Shown: positions 1 to 12,372 of the stretch, piece by piece
Layout: each line of letters starts with the position of its first letter
Numbering within the stretch: the stretch's first letter is position 1
NCBI RefSeq assembly: GCF_037482165.1
Contig: NZ_CP148048.1
Location: 1-64,000 of the forward strand
Length of the DNA stretch: 64,000 bases
Origin: Parvimonas micra
GTDB lineage: Bacteria > Bacillota > Clostridia > Tissierellales > Peptoniphilaceae
Direction: 5' to 3'
Translations under genes and position numbers: made by a program
Notes under the pieces: generated by a model
What the model saw: only the letters and a program-made list of their open reading frames with translations
What the model was told of the DNA's origin: nothing
Database searches by the model: none

Positions 1-1416
1 ATGTTTGAGAATGAAATAGTGGTTGATAGCTTATGGCTTGAAGTTTGCAATGAGTTAAAAGATAAACTCGGAGAAAGTCGATTTGCGACTTGGATTGAAG
101 TTTTAAAGCCAATTTGTTATGAGAATCATAAGTTAATGGTGCTTTGTCAGTCTAATTATATTAAAACTTTTATTAATGGAAATTTTAAAGATTATATTGA
201 AGATGCAATAAATAATCAACTTTTTCCTTTAACAAAAGAAAAAACTGAGCTTTTACCTGTTGTCGCTACTGATGAAATCTATCTAGAAGCGATTAAAAAT
301 TTAGGAGGTCAAACTTCTTTCTTTTCAAAATCTTCTGAAAAAGGCTCAAAAAAGGGAAAATTAAAGAAAATTTCTTCTTCAAATAATTCTTCAGCTTTTT
401 CAGAGAGATTTACTTTTGATAATTTCGTAAAGGGTAAAAATAATGAATTTGCTATGGCTGCAGCTGAGGCAGTTGCCAAAAATCCTGCTGGTACTTACAA
501 TCCTCTTTTCATTTATGGAAATTCAGGACTTGGAAAAACTCACCTTATGAAAGCTATTGGTTATGAAATTCACAAAAATTTTGATTGTAAGGTCTTATAT
601 TTGAGTAGTGAGAAATTTACAATTGACTTGATTGACTCAATTAGGGATAAAAATCAAAATTCAGAATCTGAATTTAGAAAGAAATATAGAAATGTCGATG
701 TTTTGCTTATAGATGATATTCAATTTATTGCAGGAAAGACTGCAACACAAGAGGAATTTTTCCATACTTTTAATGAATTATACAGTAGAAATAAGCAAAT
801 TATAATTTCATCAGATAGACCACCAAAGGAGATTAAAAATCTGGAGGACAGACTTAAGAGTAGATTTAATATGGGTCTAACTGTTGATATTCAACCACCT
901 GATTTTGAGACGAGAATGGCTATTTTACAAGATAAGGTAAAGTATGAGCCTATAGCTCTTTCAAATGAAGTTTTAGAATTTATTGCAATGAATATAAAGA
1001 CGAACATAAGAGAGCTCGAAGGGGCTTTAATTAATGTTTTGGCTCATTATAAATTGAAACAAGATGCTCCAATGACTGTTGATTATGTAAAGGGAATTTT
1101 ATCCCAAAAACTTAATGAACTAAATAGGAGAGAATTGGATATTGATTTGATAAAGGAAACTGTAAGTGAATATTTTAAAATAGAAGTTTCCGATTTAAGC
1201 TCTAAAAATAGGGCTAACTCAATTGCTTATCCAAGACAGGTTGCGATGTATCTTTGTAGAAATATGTTAGACTGTGCTTTAGGAAATATAGGTTCAGCCT
1301 TTGAGAAAGATCATACTACCATAATGCATGGGGTTAAGAAAATTGATGAAAAGATAAAGACTACTGAATCTGTAAGAAAAGATATAGAAAACATAAAGAA
1401 AATGTTAGAAGATTAA
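1..1416 (+). CDS. dnaA: Chromosomal replication initiator DnaA
   Basis: DnaA is the AAA+ ATPase that binds DnaA boxes and opens oriC. The 471-residue product has the usual four-domain layout: an N-terminal helicase-loading domain (about 1-85), a Ser/Lys-rich linker, an AAA+ core with Walker A GNSGLGKTH (residues 173-181) and Walker B LLIDDIQF (Asp238/Asp239), and a C-terminal DNA-binding domain with the DnaA signature DHTTIMHG starting at residue 437. The ATG is the first base of the window, so the promoter and ribosome binding site lie outside it. It is followed by oriC and dnaN, the normal Firmicute order. Family assignment is certain. Confidence 0.99.
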   Translation: MFENEIVVDSLWLEVCNELKDKLGESRFATWIEVLKPICYENHKLMVLCQSNYIKTFINGNFKDYIEDAINNQLFPLTKEKTELLPVVATDEIYLEAIKNLGGQTSFFSKSSEKGSKKGKLKKISSSNNSSAFSERFTFDNFVKGKNNEFAMAAAEAVAKNPAGTYNPLFIYGNSGLGKTHLMKAIGYEIHKNFDCKVLYLSSEKFTIDLIDSIRDKNQNSESEFRKKYRNVDVLLIDDIQFIAGKTATQEEFFHTFNELYSRNKQIIISSDRPPKEIKNLEDRLKSRFNMGLTVDIQPPDFETRMAILQDKVKYEPIALSNEVLEFIAMNIKTNIRELEGALINVLAHYKLKQDAPMTVDYVKGILSQKLNELNRRELDIDLIKETVSEYFKIEVSDLSSKNRANSIAYPRQVAMYLCRNMLDCALGNIGSAFEKDHTTIMHGVKKIDEKIKTTESVRKDIENIKKMLED

Positions 1417-1692
1417 TATTACAAAAAAGTAATATTATTTTTAAAGAAATTTTTAGTTATTCGACTTATACTGTTTATAAGTATGTTGATAAGTTGTTGA
1501 TAACTTTGTAAGATTTTTTTAGTTGTTAATATGTTTATAAGTCTATAATTATTTTGTGATTTATACAGTAGTTATACAGTAAATAAATATTGATATTTCA
1601 ATGTTTAAAAGGGTTGTTTAAGATATCCACAGCCCCTACTACTATTACTACTAAATTATATATTTTTTATATGTGAAAAAAAGGAGAAAATT
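1417..1692 (+). other. oriC: oriC, dnaA-dnaN intergenic origin region
   Basis: This AT-rich spacer has no gene and carries a cluster of DnaA-box-like 9-mers. On the reverse strand sense they read TGTTTATAA (1472-1480 and 1532-1540) and TGTTGATAA (1484-1492 and 1495-1503), each close to the TGTGNATAA consensus. TTATACAGT occurs twice at 1561-1569 and 1572-1580. The dnaN-proximal end carries an unwinding element, annotated separately. Position, box density and the unwinding element together identify a replication origin. A further box cluster upstream of dnaA, as in bipartite origins, would lie outside this window. Confidence 0.9.
1623..1673 (+). other. Basal unwinding element: DnaA box, GC clamp and DnaA-trio
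   Basis: A DnaA box (ATATCCACA, 1623-1631) is followed by GCCCC (1632-1636), six TAC/TAT/TAA-type triplets (1637-1654) and an AT-only tract (1655-1671). This is the order described for the Bacillus subtilis unwinding element, in which DnaA assembles from the box onto single-stranded trios. The match in order and spacing is seen directly; function is inferred from the B. subtilis system. Confidence 0.85.
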
Positions 1693-2799
1693 ATGGAAAT
1701 AAAGATAATGCAAAATGAACTTTTGGGTTTGATAAATATATCTTTAAGAGCTATAAGTTTAAAAAATAACACTTCAATACTAGAAGGAATTTTATTTATT
1801 GCAAAGGATAATAGATTAACTTTAAAGTCAACTGATTTGGAACTTGCAATTGAAACTTCAACTGAATGTAAAGTTGAAAAAGAAGGAGAAGTTTTACTTA
1901 ATGCTTCAATGATTTCTAATATAGTGAGAAAATTACCTAATGATGAAGTATATATAAAGGTTGATAGAGAAAAAGTCTTTATTCAAAGTGAAAATGCGAA
2001 ATTCAATATAATTGCAATGGATATTTATTCATATCCTGAATTTCCAACTTTTGAAAACAAAGTGGACTTTTATGTTCAAGAAAATTTGCTTAAAGTTGCA
2101 ACTAAACAAACTATTTTTGCAACAGCTATTGATGATTATAGAATAGTTTTAAATGGTGTTGATGTTGAAATAGAAAATAAAAATGTTGATTTTGTTGCAC
2201 TTGATGGACATAGAATTGCAAAGAGAAGTTTTAAGATAGAAGAAGATATTGAGAAAAAAGTTATAATTCCACCAAGAGCTTTAAACGAAATTTCAAAGAT
2301 TGTTCCTGAGGGCTCTGTTGTTGGAGTTTCACTGGTAAGAGGAAGTGCGATTTTCACTTTTGAAAATACAATCTTTTCAACAAGAGTAATTGACGGAGAG
2401 TATTTGAACTACAAGGCACTATTCTCTTATGAACATAAGACAAAAGTTATTGTTTCAAGACGTGATTTAATAAATGCAATTGAAAGAGCAAATATTATCT
2501 ATAAGGCAGAAAAGGGCGATTTAGTTACTTTTACAATAGATGATAATAGTATTTTAGTTGAGGGATCATCTGAAATTGGAGATTTAAAAGATATTATCGA
2601 CATCAAAAAAGAGGGAGATAATTTAAAAATAGCCTTTAATTCAAAATATGTTTTAGAGGGATTAAAGACGATTGAGCAGGATTTTGTTGAAATTACATTT
2701 AATGGTAGAGCAGGAGCTTGTATCATAAGACCTGAAGATGAAAATATAGATTATACTTATTTAGTTTTACCTGTTTTGTTGCAAGATTCTCAATACTAG
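1693..2799 (+). CDS. dnaN: DNA polymerase III beta sliding clamp
   Basis: DnaN is the ring-shaped processivity clamp that tethers polymerase III to DNA. The 368-residue length matches the family. The three-fold clamp topology is apparent, including the conserved VALDGHRIAKRS stretch in the middle domain and a C-terminal YLVLPVLL close to the usual clamp ending. The ATG follows AAAGGAGAAAATT, a good ribosome binding site. It sits directly after oriC and starts the run yaaA-recF-gyrB-gyrA, with only 9 bp to the next gene, so it is probably cotranscribed with them. Confidence 0.98.
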   Translation: MEIKIMQNELLGLINISLRAISLKNNTSILEGILFIAKDNRLTLKSTDLELAIETSTECKVEKEGEVLLNASMISNIVRKLPNDEVYIKVDREKVFIQSENAKFNIIAMDIYSYPEFPTFENKVDFYVQENLLKVATKQTIFATAIDDYRIVLNGVDVEIENKNVDFVALDGHRIAKRSFKIEEDIEKKVIIPPRALNEISKIVPEGSVVGVSLVRGSAIFTFENTIFSTRVIDGEYLNYKALFSYEHKTKVIVSRRDLINAIERANIIYKAEKGDLVTFTIDDNSILVEGSSEIGDLKDIIDIKKEGDNLKIAFNSKYVLEGLKTIEQDFVEITFNGRAGACIIRPEDENIDYTYLVLPVLLQDSQY

Positions 2800-2808
2800 G
2801 AGTTTAAA

Positions 2809-3030
2809 ATGGAAGAAATTATTATTGATACCGAATTTATAAAATTGGATTCGTTGTTGAAATATGCAGCTGTTGTTCAAACTGGAGCTGATGCTAAATT
2901 CTTTATTTCTGAAGGATTAGTTTTAGTTGATGGAGAAGTTGAAACAAGACGTGGTAGAAAAATTTATGACGGAATGACTGTTAAGATATTGTCAGACGAA
3001 GAAGTAAATTTGATTGTTAAAAAGAGGTAG
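2809..3030 (+). CDS. yaaA: S4-domain RNA-binding protein, YaaA type
   Basis: This 73-residue protein is essentially one S4 RNA-binding domain. It shows the helix-turn SLLKYAAVVQTGADAKFFI followed by GLVLVDGEVETRRGRKIYDG, typical of the small S4 proteins coded between dnaN and recF in many Firmicutes. Position and sequence together identify it. The exact RNA or ribosomal partner is not known from the sequence. It is spaced 9 bp after dnaN and 2 bp before recF, which suggests translational coupling. Confidence 0.93.
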   Translation: MEEIIIDTEFIKLDSLLKYAAVVQTGADAKFFISEGLVLVDGEVETRRGRKIYDGMTVKILSDEEVNLIVKKR

Positions 3031-3032
3031 AG

Positions 3033-6042
<3,010 letters not shown>

Positions 6043-6051
6043 GAGGAATAG

Positions 6052-8481
6052 ATGGCTGATATAGAAAATAAAATGAATATAGTCGATGTAGATATCGAAA
6101 AGGAAATGAAAAAGTCATACCTTGAATATGCCATGAGTGTTATTGTTGCAAGAGCTTTGCCTGATGTTAGAGATGGTTTAAAGCCTGTTCATAGAAGAAT
6201 TATTTATGCAATGCAAGGTCTTGGACTTTTACCAGACAAGCCTTATAAAAAATCTTCAAGACTTGTTGGGGAAGTAATGGGTAAATATCACCCTCATGGT
6301 GACTCTGCAATTTATGATGCAACAGTTAGACTTGCGCAAGATTTTAACTTGCGTTATCCTCTTGTTGACGGTCAAGGTAACTTTGGTACTATTGACGGAG
6401 ACGGTGCTGCCGCTCCTCGTTATACAGAAGTTAGAATGCAAAAACTTGCTCTTGAAATGTTAAGAGATATAAATAAAGATACAGTTGACTTCGCACCAAA
6501 CTATGACGAAAACGAAAAAGAACCGGTTGTTTTGCCAAGTAAATTTCCAAATCTTTTGGTAAATGGAGCAGCGGGTATAGCCGTTGGTATGGCTACAAAT
6601 ATGCCACCACATAATTTAAATGAAGTAATTGATGCAACTTGCGAATATATCGACAATTTCGACATTTCCGTTGAAGAACTTATGAAATTTGTAAAAGGTC
6701 CTGATTTTCCAACAGGTGCATATATTATGGGACTTGAAGGAATCAAACAAGCTTATCATACAGGACGTGGAAAAATTACTGTAAGAGCTGTTGCAAATAT
6801 TGAAGAACATAATAATAAAACTAGAATTATAGTTACAGAAATTCCATATCAAGTTAATAAAACTAATTTGATTATGAAGATTGTTGAACTTATCAAGGAT
6901 AAGAGAATTGAAGGAATTTCAGATCTTAGAGATGAAAGTAATATGAAAGGGATTAGAATTGTAATCGAATTAAAGAGAGATGCTAATCCGAATATTATTT
7001 TAAATAATCTTTATAAACATACACAAATGCAAACTACTTTCGGGGTAATAAATCTTGCACTTGTAAATGGTGAACCTAAAGTTTTAAATTTAAAGGAATT
7101 AATCGGACATTATGTTGAACATCAAAGAGATGTAATCACAAGACGTTGTAGATTTGAACTTAAAAAAGCTGAAGACAGAGCTCATATTGTTGAAGGACTT
7201 TTAAAAGCGATTGATCATATCGACGAAATAATTAAGATAATTAGAGCTTCTTACTCAGACGCGCAAGAAAAACTTATGGAACGTTTCGGTTTTACTAAAA
7301 TTCAAGCTGAAAGCATCCTTGAAATGCGTTTAAGAAGACTTCAAGGTCTTGAAAGAGAAAAATTACAAGATGAATATAATTCTTTGATTAAAGAAATTGC
7401 AAGACTTAAAGAAATTTTAGGAAATGAAAGATTAATCTTAAATATAATTAAAGAAGAATTAATAGAAATTAAAGAAAAATTTGGCGATGACAGAAGAACT
7501 GAAATCAAACCTAATTTTGATGAAATTGAAATTGAAGAGTTAATCAAAGAAGAAGATGTTGTAATAACTCTTACAAAACAAGGTTACATCAAGAGAATTC
7601 CTTCCGATACTTACAAAGTACAAAACAGAGGTGGAAAAGGTGTTGTTGCCCTTACTACAAAAGAAGATGACTATGTTGACAGTCTTTTCGTAACTTCAAC
7701 TCATAGCTTGATTTTATTCTTTACGAATAAGGGAAGAGTATATAAACTAAAGGCTTATGAAATTCCTGAAGGAAAAAGACAAGCAAAAGGTCAAAATATT
7801 ATAAATCTTTTAGAATTAATGCACGGAGAAAAAGTAAATGCAGTAATTCCAGTAAAAGATGCAGAAGCTGATGAATACTTGATTATGGCTACAAAGAAAG
7901 GTACAATCAAGAGAACATCTGTTGAACTTTTCAAATCAATTAGAAAAGTTGGAATGAAAGCAATTAATTTAGTTGACGATGACGAACTAATCCAAGTTAG
8001 AGTTTCACCAGTTGAGGACTCAGCAATTCTAGTTACAAAAAAAGGTCTTGCTATTAAATTTGCACTTTCAGATCTTAGAGAAATTGGAAGAACAGGACAG
8101 GGTGTAAGAGGAATTAAACTTGATAAAGATGACGAAGTTGTTTCAATGAATCTTGACTCTGAAGGAAAACACCTACTTGTATTCTCTGAATATGGCTATG
8201 GAAAGAGAACTTTAGCTTCAAACTACAAAGTGCAAAACAGAGGCGGAAAAGGTGTTAAAACTTATAAAGTAACTGAAAAAACTGGTTTTGTAGTTTCATC
8301 TAAAATGGTAAATCCAAATGATGAAGTCATCGTACTTTCACAAAGTGGAGGAATTATTAGACTTCTTGTTAAAGACATACCAGTAAAAGGTAGAGATACA
8401 CAAGGTGTTATAATAAAAGATGTAAATAAAGACGAAGATAAAATCGTTGCAGTTGCAAAATATGTAAATGATGTTGAATAA
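6052..8481 (+). CDS. gyrA: DNA gyrase subunit A
   Basis: GyrA is the DNA-breaking and rejoining subunit of gyrase. The 809-residue protein has the catalytic tyrosine in AAPRYTEVR (Tyr124). The quinolone-resistance region reads [10 protein letters not shown] with Ser85 and Asp89, the residues usual in susceptible enzymes, so no classic resistance substitution is seen there. The C-terminal half contains beta-pinwheel repeats, including two copies of the GyrA-box-like NRGGKGV. A GGAGGAATAG ribosome site precedes the ATG. The next gene starts 9 bp after the stop, so the sigma module is likely cotranscribed. Confidence 0.99.
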   Translation: MADIENKMNIVDVDIEKEMKKSYLEYAMSVIVARALPDVRDGLKPVHRRIIYAMQGLGLLPDKPYKKSSRLVGEVMGKYHPHGDSAIYDATVRLAQDFNLRYPLVDGQGNFGTIDGDGAAAPRYTEVRMQKLALEMLRDINKDTVDFAPNYDENEKEPVVLPSKFPNLLVNGAAGIAVGMATNMPPHNLNEVIDATCEYIDNFDISVEELMKFVKGPDFPTGAYIMGLEGIKQAYHTGRGKITVRAVANIEEHNNKTRIIVTEIPYQVNKTNLIMKIVELIKDKRIEGISDLRDESNMKGIRIVIELKRDANPNIILNNLYKHTQMQTTFGVINLALVNGEPKVLNLKELIGHYVEHQRDVITRRCRFELKKAEDRAHIVEGLLKAIDHIDEIIKIIRASYSDAQEKLMERFGFTKIQAESILEMRLRRLQGLEREKLQDEYNSLIKEIARLKEILGNERLILNIIKEELIEIKEKFGDDRRTEIKPNFDEIEIEELIKEEDVVITLTKQGYIKRIPSDTYKVQNRGGKGVVALTTKEDDYVDSLFVTSTHSLILFFTNKGRVYKLKAYEIPEGKRQAKGQNIINLLELMHGEKVNAVIPVKDAEADEYLIMATKKGTIKRTSVELFKSIRKVGMKAINLVDDDELIQVRVSPVEDSAILVTKKGLAIKFALSDLREIGRTGQGVRGIKLDKDDEVVSMNLDSEGKHLLVFSEYGYGKRTLASNYKVQNRGGKGVKTYKVTEKTGFVVSSKMVNPNDEVIVLSQSGGIIRLLVKDIPVKGRDTQGVIIKDVNKDEDKIVAVAKYVNDVE

Positions 8482-8490
8482 GGAGATGCT

Positions 8491-8796
8491 ATGGAATTAA
8501 AAGTTGATTTAAGACAAGATGGTGAAAAACTTTTTGTAGACTTACAAGGTGATTTGGATATAAATTCCAATAAAGAATTTAAAGAAAAAGTTAATTCCGT
8601 TCAAGGAGTAAAAAAAATAACAGTGAATTGTGAAAATCTTTCGTATATTGATTCAACAGGACTCGGTGCTTTTATAAGTATCTACAAACATATAAAAGAA
8701 AAGGGAGAGAAACTTGTTATTACAGGCTTAAAACCACATATCAAAAAAATCTTCCTTATAACTGACTTAGATAAAGTTTTTGAAATCGAGGGGTAA
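8491..8796 (+). CDS. Anti-sigma factor antagonist (STAS domain, SpoIIAA/RsbV type)
   Basis: The 101-residue protein is a single STAS domain. It contains DLDINSNKEFKEKV and the phospho-acceptor loop YIDSTGLGAF, with Ser55 in the position phosphorylated in SpoIIAA and RsbV. In the family the unphosphorylated form pulls the anti-sigma kinase off its sigma factor. It is followed 2 bp later by a kinase-like gene and then a sigma gene, the canonical three-gene partner-switching order. It is AAGGAGATGCT-initiated and lies 9 bp after gyrA, an unusual home for such a module. Whether it matches SpoIIAA or RsbV cannot be settled from sequence alone. Confidence 0.9.
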   Translation: MELKVDLRQDGEKLFVDLQGDLDINSNKEFKEKVNSVQGVKKITVNCENLSYIDSTGLGAFISIYKHIKEKGEKLVITGLKPHIKKIFLITDLDKVFEIEG

Positions 8797-8798
8797 TT

Positions 8799-9146
8799 AT
8801 GGATAAAATATTTGTAAAATTTCCTTCAGAAAAAAAATACATTTCAACTTTAAGACTTTCAATCTCTTCCATAGCTAATACAATCTCTATGGATATTGAA
8901 AATATTGAAGATTTAAAAGTTTCAATTTCTGAAGTTGTAAATTTATTTGTAGATGAAAGTGAATTTTTTGAAATCAGTATGGATGTCTTTGATGATAAAA
9001 TTGAAATTGAAGTAATGCCTGACATTTCCCTTTTAGGAATTCAAGAAAAAGAAGAAAATAAATTCGCTTTACTAATTTTGGAAAATTTAGTTGATAAAGT
9101 AGAATTCAGAGAAAATAGTGTACTTTTAGTTAAAAATAAAGGATAA
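8799..9146 (+). CDS. Degenerate anti-sigma factor kinase-like protein (SpoIIAB/RsbW position)
   Basis: This 115-residue protein lies between the STAS antagonist and the sigma gene, where SpoIIAB or RsbW is expected. The overall pattern of a GHKL fold is recognisable: LKVSISEVVNLFVDES resembles the N-box helix, and LLILENLVDKVEF resembles the C-terminal helix of RsbW. The N-box asparagine is out of register, and no glycine-rich ATP-lid motifs (DxGxG or GxGL) are visible. The protein is shorter than typical RsbW. It may bind sigma without kinase activity, or be regulated differently. The role is inferred mainly from gene order. Confidence 0.65.
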   Translation: MDKIFVKFPSEKKYISTLRLSISSIANTISMDIENIEDLKVSISEVVNLFVDESEFFEISMDVFDDKIEIEVMPDISLLGIQEKEENKFALLILENLVDKVEFRENSVLLVKNKG

Positions 9147-9150
9147 AAAA

Positions 9151-9915
9151 ATGAAAAAGGTATATAACAAACCGGACTCAGAACAAATAAAAGCTCTATT
9201 TAAAGAGTATTTTGAAAATCCCACACCAGAACTTAGAGACAAACTAATAGAAAAAAATCTATATATGGCTGAAATCTTAGCTAAAAAATATGTAAATCGT
9301 GGAATTGATTATGATGACCTATTCCAAGTTGCAAGTCTTGGCTTAATCTATGCCATAGATAGATATGACATCTCAAAAGGCTTTGAATTTTCAAGTTTCG
9401 CTATGCCGACTATCGTTGGAGAAATAAAGAGATATTTCAGAGATAAAGGTTGGGTAATTCGGGTTCCAAGAAGAATACAAGAGAACTCTAAAAAAGTTAA
9501 TAATGCAAAATATCATTTAACACAAGAGCTTGGAAGAACTCCAACAATTAAAGATATTGCCGACTATGTAGAACTTTCTGAAGAAGAAGTGTTGGAAATT
9601 ATGGAAGCTAGTAAAGTTTATACACCTCAATCATTAGATCAAAGTTTTGAAAATTCAGATAGTGAAGACAAAGACACAAACTTAATTGATATTGTTGGAG
9701 AAGAAGACAAAGAATTTGACTTTGTTGACAATCAAGATTTTATTAAAAAAACTTTAGAAAAACTAACTGAAGTTGAAAAACAAATAATACTTGGAAGATA
9801 TTTTGAACAAAAAACACAAGTTGCCCTTGCAAAAGAGCTCAACATTTCACAGATGACAGTAAGTCGTCTCGAAAAAAAAGCCCTTGCAAAATTTAGAGAA
9901 GAATTAAATATGTAA
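9151..9915 (+). CDS. RNA polymerase sigma factor, SigB/SigF/SigG group
   Basis: This is an alternative sigma factor of 254 residues. Region 2 is clear: YDDLFQVASLGLIYAIDRYD, then FSSFAMPTIVGEIKRYFRDK and WVIRVPRRIQE. Region 3 follows (LTQELGRTPTIKDIADYV), and region 4 ends with the helix-turn-helix TQVALAKELNISQMTVSRLEKKA. The WxIRVPRR motif is characteristic of the general-stress and sporulation group. It is the last gene of the partner-switching module, 4 bp after the kinase-like gene, and is followed by a strong terminator. The lineage is not known as a spore former, so stress or envelope control is the likelier role. Confidence 0.93.
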   Translation: MKKVYNKPDSEQIKALFKEYFENPTPELRDKLIEKNLYMAEILAKKYVNRGIDYDDLFQVASLGLIYAIDRYDISKGFEFSSFAMPTIVGEIKRYFRDKGWVIRVPRRIQENSKKVNNAKYHLTQELGRTPTIKDIADYVELSEEEVLEIMEASKVYTPQSLDQSFENSDSEDKDTNLIDIVGEEDKEFDFVDNQDFIKKTLEKLTEVEKQIILGRYFEQKTQVALAKELNISQMTVSRLEKKALAKFREELNM

Positions 9916-9924
9916 ATTTAGGAG

Positions 9925-9957
9925 AAAAATCAACGGAAAGCCGTTGATTTTTTTGTT
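9925..9957 (+). terminator. Rho-independent terminator after the dnaN-sigma gene run
   Basis: The 12-bp arms AAAAATCAACGG (9925-9936) and CCGTTGATTTTT (9941-9952) enclose an AAAG loop and are followed by a T-rich tract. It closes the replication, gyrase and sigma transcription unit. A near-identical terminator follows the next gene (11787-11816). Confidence 0.93.
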
Positions 9958-10002
9958 TTTAGGAAATTTGTTTAGGAAAGATTGTTGATTTAAAATAAAT
10001 AT

Positions 10003-10256
10003 TTCACGTCATATAAGTTAGCAAAGGAAAGCCTCCAACACGTCATCTCGACCGGAGTGAAACGGAGTGGAGAGATCTCAACTATTGCTTGTAAACAAGC
10101 AATAGTATTTCTGAAAGAAATCCTAATAAATTATTTTATGTATCTTCGATACATTTACTTTTGCTGATGCAAAAGTATGAGATCTCTCGACTACGCTCGA
10201 GATGACGTATAAGGAAAGTACCTTCGTTTAATAGCTAGACGTTAAAAGTAAATAAG
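10003..10256 (+). repeat. Nested-hairpin dispersed repeat, copy A (full)
   Basis: This is a complete copy of the element family. It starts at TTCACGTCA (10003). It contains the left closing arm with CACGTCATCTCGAC and AGAGATCTCA (10039-10080), the hairpin CTATTGCTTGT/ACAAGCAATAG (10082-10105), the hairpin ATTTCTGAAAGAAAT, and the hairpin ATGTATC/GATACAT. These are followed by ACTTTTGC/GCAAAAGT, then the right closing arm TGAGATCTCTCGAC to GATGACGT (10178-10207), and the tail TAGACGTTAAAAGTAAATAAG. No ORF is present. It lies between the sigma terminator and the next gene. Confidence 0.9.
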
Positions 10257-10380
10257 CTAACGAAAACGAAAAATAATTTTATAAAATTACAATATCTTTA
10301 GTACGAAAAAACATTGAATCTACTCAATTATTGTGATATACTTCTTATAAGTTTTTAATTAATTACAAAGGAGAAAAATA

Positions 10381-11763
10381 ATGAGTTTTTTAAAAAAAGT
10401 TATTAACGGATTATTTAATGATTCAAAAGAAAAGAAAGAAGAGCATTCTAATGACGAGTATTCTCCTACTTTGATTAAAGAAGCACCTCTTACTTATTGG
10501 GAAGAATTTTCATATATGTTGGCTTTAGTACCTGAAAATTACACAATTACAGAAGATACTTTTGCTAATATTAAAGCTATAGATGGTGTTGAAATTAAAG
10601 AAAAAATTATGCCAAGTGAGGATTTACCAGGAAAACTTGTTATATCATACGATGGAGTAGAATATGATGTAGGATTTTATCTTGGAGATTTTTATACAGA
10701 AGAAATGTATCAATGGCAATTACAATATTTTACGGAAGAGGAAAAAGAAGAGATTTTAAAAGTAAAGAATGCCTTAAATGTTTATATGAAGTTTGAAGGC
10801 AATCCTAAAAAGTGTTATCATTTACAGCTAAAACTTGTATATGCTATGATTCCTGAAATGGTGGCTCTTTGTGATGAAAGTGCTGAGAGAATGTTAAATA
10901 AAAAATGGGTTGAATTAGTAGCAAATTCTAATGTACTTCCTGCTCCTACAAGTTTATATACTGTTCAAGCTGTTTATGATGAAAATGAAGTTTGGCTACA
11001 TACACATGGATTATGTAGATGTAATTTGCATGAAATTGAAATTTTAGGTTCAAATAAGGACGACTCCGGAACACATTATGACTTAATTTCAAGTTATGCT
11101 TGTAGATTGTTAGATGAAAATAATCCTGTTGAAGAGGATGATGGAAATGAAATTGGTGAAGAAACTATAAATATGGGAGTTTTTTACGATGGAGAACCAA
11201 TAGTTGCTACATCTAAAAAATGGATAAATGTCTTGAAATATTATCATAAGGATATTCTTGGAGGTATTGAAGATAGAAAAGAATCACATAATTCTAAAAC
11301 AAATATACTTTTCCTTTATGGGAGTGAAGAAGAGTTTAATAAAAATTATTTAAGAAAGCCTACAGAGTTCACAAAAAAACTGGAGAATAATCCTCTGTAT
11401 TATATAAGTTCTGAAGAAACTGCAAGAATGAGTTCTTTGGCGAGAGAAAGATTTTCTTATGTTGAAAGAATGCTTAAGGAAAAACAAGATGGTAAAGATA
11501 TTGGGATTATTATTAAATTAGGTCTTGAAACAATTGATGAAGATGGTAATTTGGATAGTGAAAATCGTGAACATATTTGGTTTGAGGCTCTTTCTATGGA
11601 AGGAGATAGTTTTAAGGCAAGATTGACTCAAGAGCCTTATAACATTCCTAATTTACATGAAGGTGATGAAGGGACTTATTCTATAGATTATGTGAGTGAT
11701 TGGAGAATTCATACTGAAAATGGTGTCGTAAGTCCAGAGACTGTATATTTATTGGATTTATAA
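10381..11763 (+). CDS. Uncharacterised protein, DUF4026/DUF2314-like
   Basis: This is a 460-residue acidic, soluble-looking protein with no signal peptide. The C-terminal part contains EHIWFEALSMEG, then LTQEPYNIPNLHEGD and YVSDWRI. This resembles the DUF2314/YegJ pattern in which an enzyme-like wing ends with a DW motif. The rest resembles DUF4026 proteins of Firmicutes. These family calls are from recollection and are tentative; the function is unknown. The ATG follows AAAGGAGAAAAATA. The gene stands alone, with a terminator and hairpin repeat on each side. Confidence 0.6.
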   Translation: MSFLKKVINGLFNDSKEKKEEHSNDEYSPTLIKEAPLTYWEEFSYMLALVPENYTITEDTFANIKAIDGVEIKEKIMPSEDLPGKLVISYDGVEYDVGFYLGDFYTEEMYQWQLQYFTEEEKEEILKVKNALNVYMKFEGNPKKCYHLQLKLVYAMIPEMVALCDESAERMLNKKWVELVANSNVLPAPTSLYTVQAVYDENEVWLHTHGLCRCNLHEIEILGSNKDDSGTHYDLISSYACRLLDENNPVEEDDGNEIGEETINMGVFYDGEPIVATSKKWINVLKYYHKDILGGIEDRKESHNSKTNILFLYGSEEEFNKNYLRKPTEFTKKLENNPLYYISSEETARMSSLARERFSYVERMLKEKQDGKDIGIIIKLGLETIDEDGNLDSENREHIWFEALSMEGDSFKARLTQEPYNIPNLHEGDEGTYSIDYVSDWRIHTENGVVSPETVYLLDL

Positions 11764-11786
11764 GGAGAATAATATTTAAAATAGTG

Positions 11787-11818
11787 AAAAAATCAACGAA
11801 AATTCGTTGATTTTTTAT
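11787..11818 (+). terminator. Rho-independent terminator after the DUF4026-like gene
   Basis: The arms AAAAAATCAACGA and TCGTTGATTTTTT are separated by a short A/T loop, with a T-run. The stem is nearly the same as the terminator at 9925-9957 on the other side of the gene. Confidence 0.9.
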
Positions 11819-11844
11819 TTGGATAAATATGTAATTTAAATAAT

Positions 11845-12063
11845 TTTATGTATTTACGATACATTTACTTTTGCTAAAGCAAAAGTATAAGATTTTCACA
11901 GTCGATTGTACTCAAATCAAAGATTTGAACAATCTTTGCGTCAGACCTACTTTTGTTTACAAGTAAACAAAGTTAGGGATAGATTGACTACGTTACACTT
12001 CGCTCAAGATGACGCATAAGGAAAAAATCTTCGTTTGACAGCTAGACGTTAAAAGTAAATAAG
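11845..12063 (+). repeat. Nested-hairpin dispersed repeat, copy B (right half with swapped module)
   Basis: This copy has no left arm. It begins with ATGTATTTACGATACAT and ACTTTTGC/GCAAAAGT (from about 11848). It then has inserted modules, including the hairpin TCAAATC/GATTTGA at 11913-11929 and a cassette with TCAGACCTACTTTTG and CAAAGTTAGGG (11939-11978). It ends with CGCTCAAGATGACG and the tail TAGACGTTAAAAGTAAATAAG. The cassette recurs in the opposite orientation in copies D and G. Confidence 0.8.
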
Positions 12064-12093
12064 CATCATATTAAAAAAGAATAGAATAAAATA

Positions 12094-12365
12094 TTTTACG
12101 TCATAATACTTTGCTGACAAAAGTCCCCAACACGTCATTTCGACTGTAACGTTAGCGAAATGGAGAAATCTCAACTATTGCTTGTTCACAAGCAATAGTA
12201 TTTCTGAAAGAAATCCTAATAAATGATTTTATGTATCTGCGATACATTTACTTTTGCTAACGCAAAAGTATGAGATCTTTCGACTACACTTCGCTATGCT
12301 ACGTTTCGCTCAAGATGACGTATAAGGAAAGTACCTTCGCTTAATATTTAGACGTTAAAAGTTAA
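12094..12365 (+). repeat. Nested-hairpin dispersed repeat, copy C (full)
   Basis: This complete copy lies about 30 bp after copy B. It has the left arm CACGTCATTTCGACTG, the hairpin CTATTGCTTGT/ACAAGCAATAG with a TTC-type centre, ATTTCTGAAAGAAAT, and ATGTATCTGCGATACAT. These are followed by ACTTTTGCTAACGCAAAAGT, the right arm CGCTCAAGATGACGTATAAG and the tail TAGACGTTAAAAG. Loop bases differ from the other copies while the stems remain paired. Confidence 0.88.
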
Positions 12366-12372
12366 TAAAATT

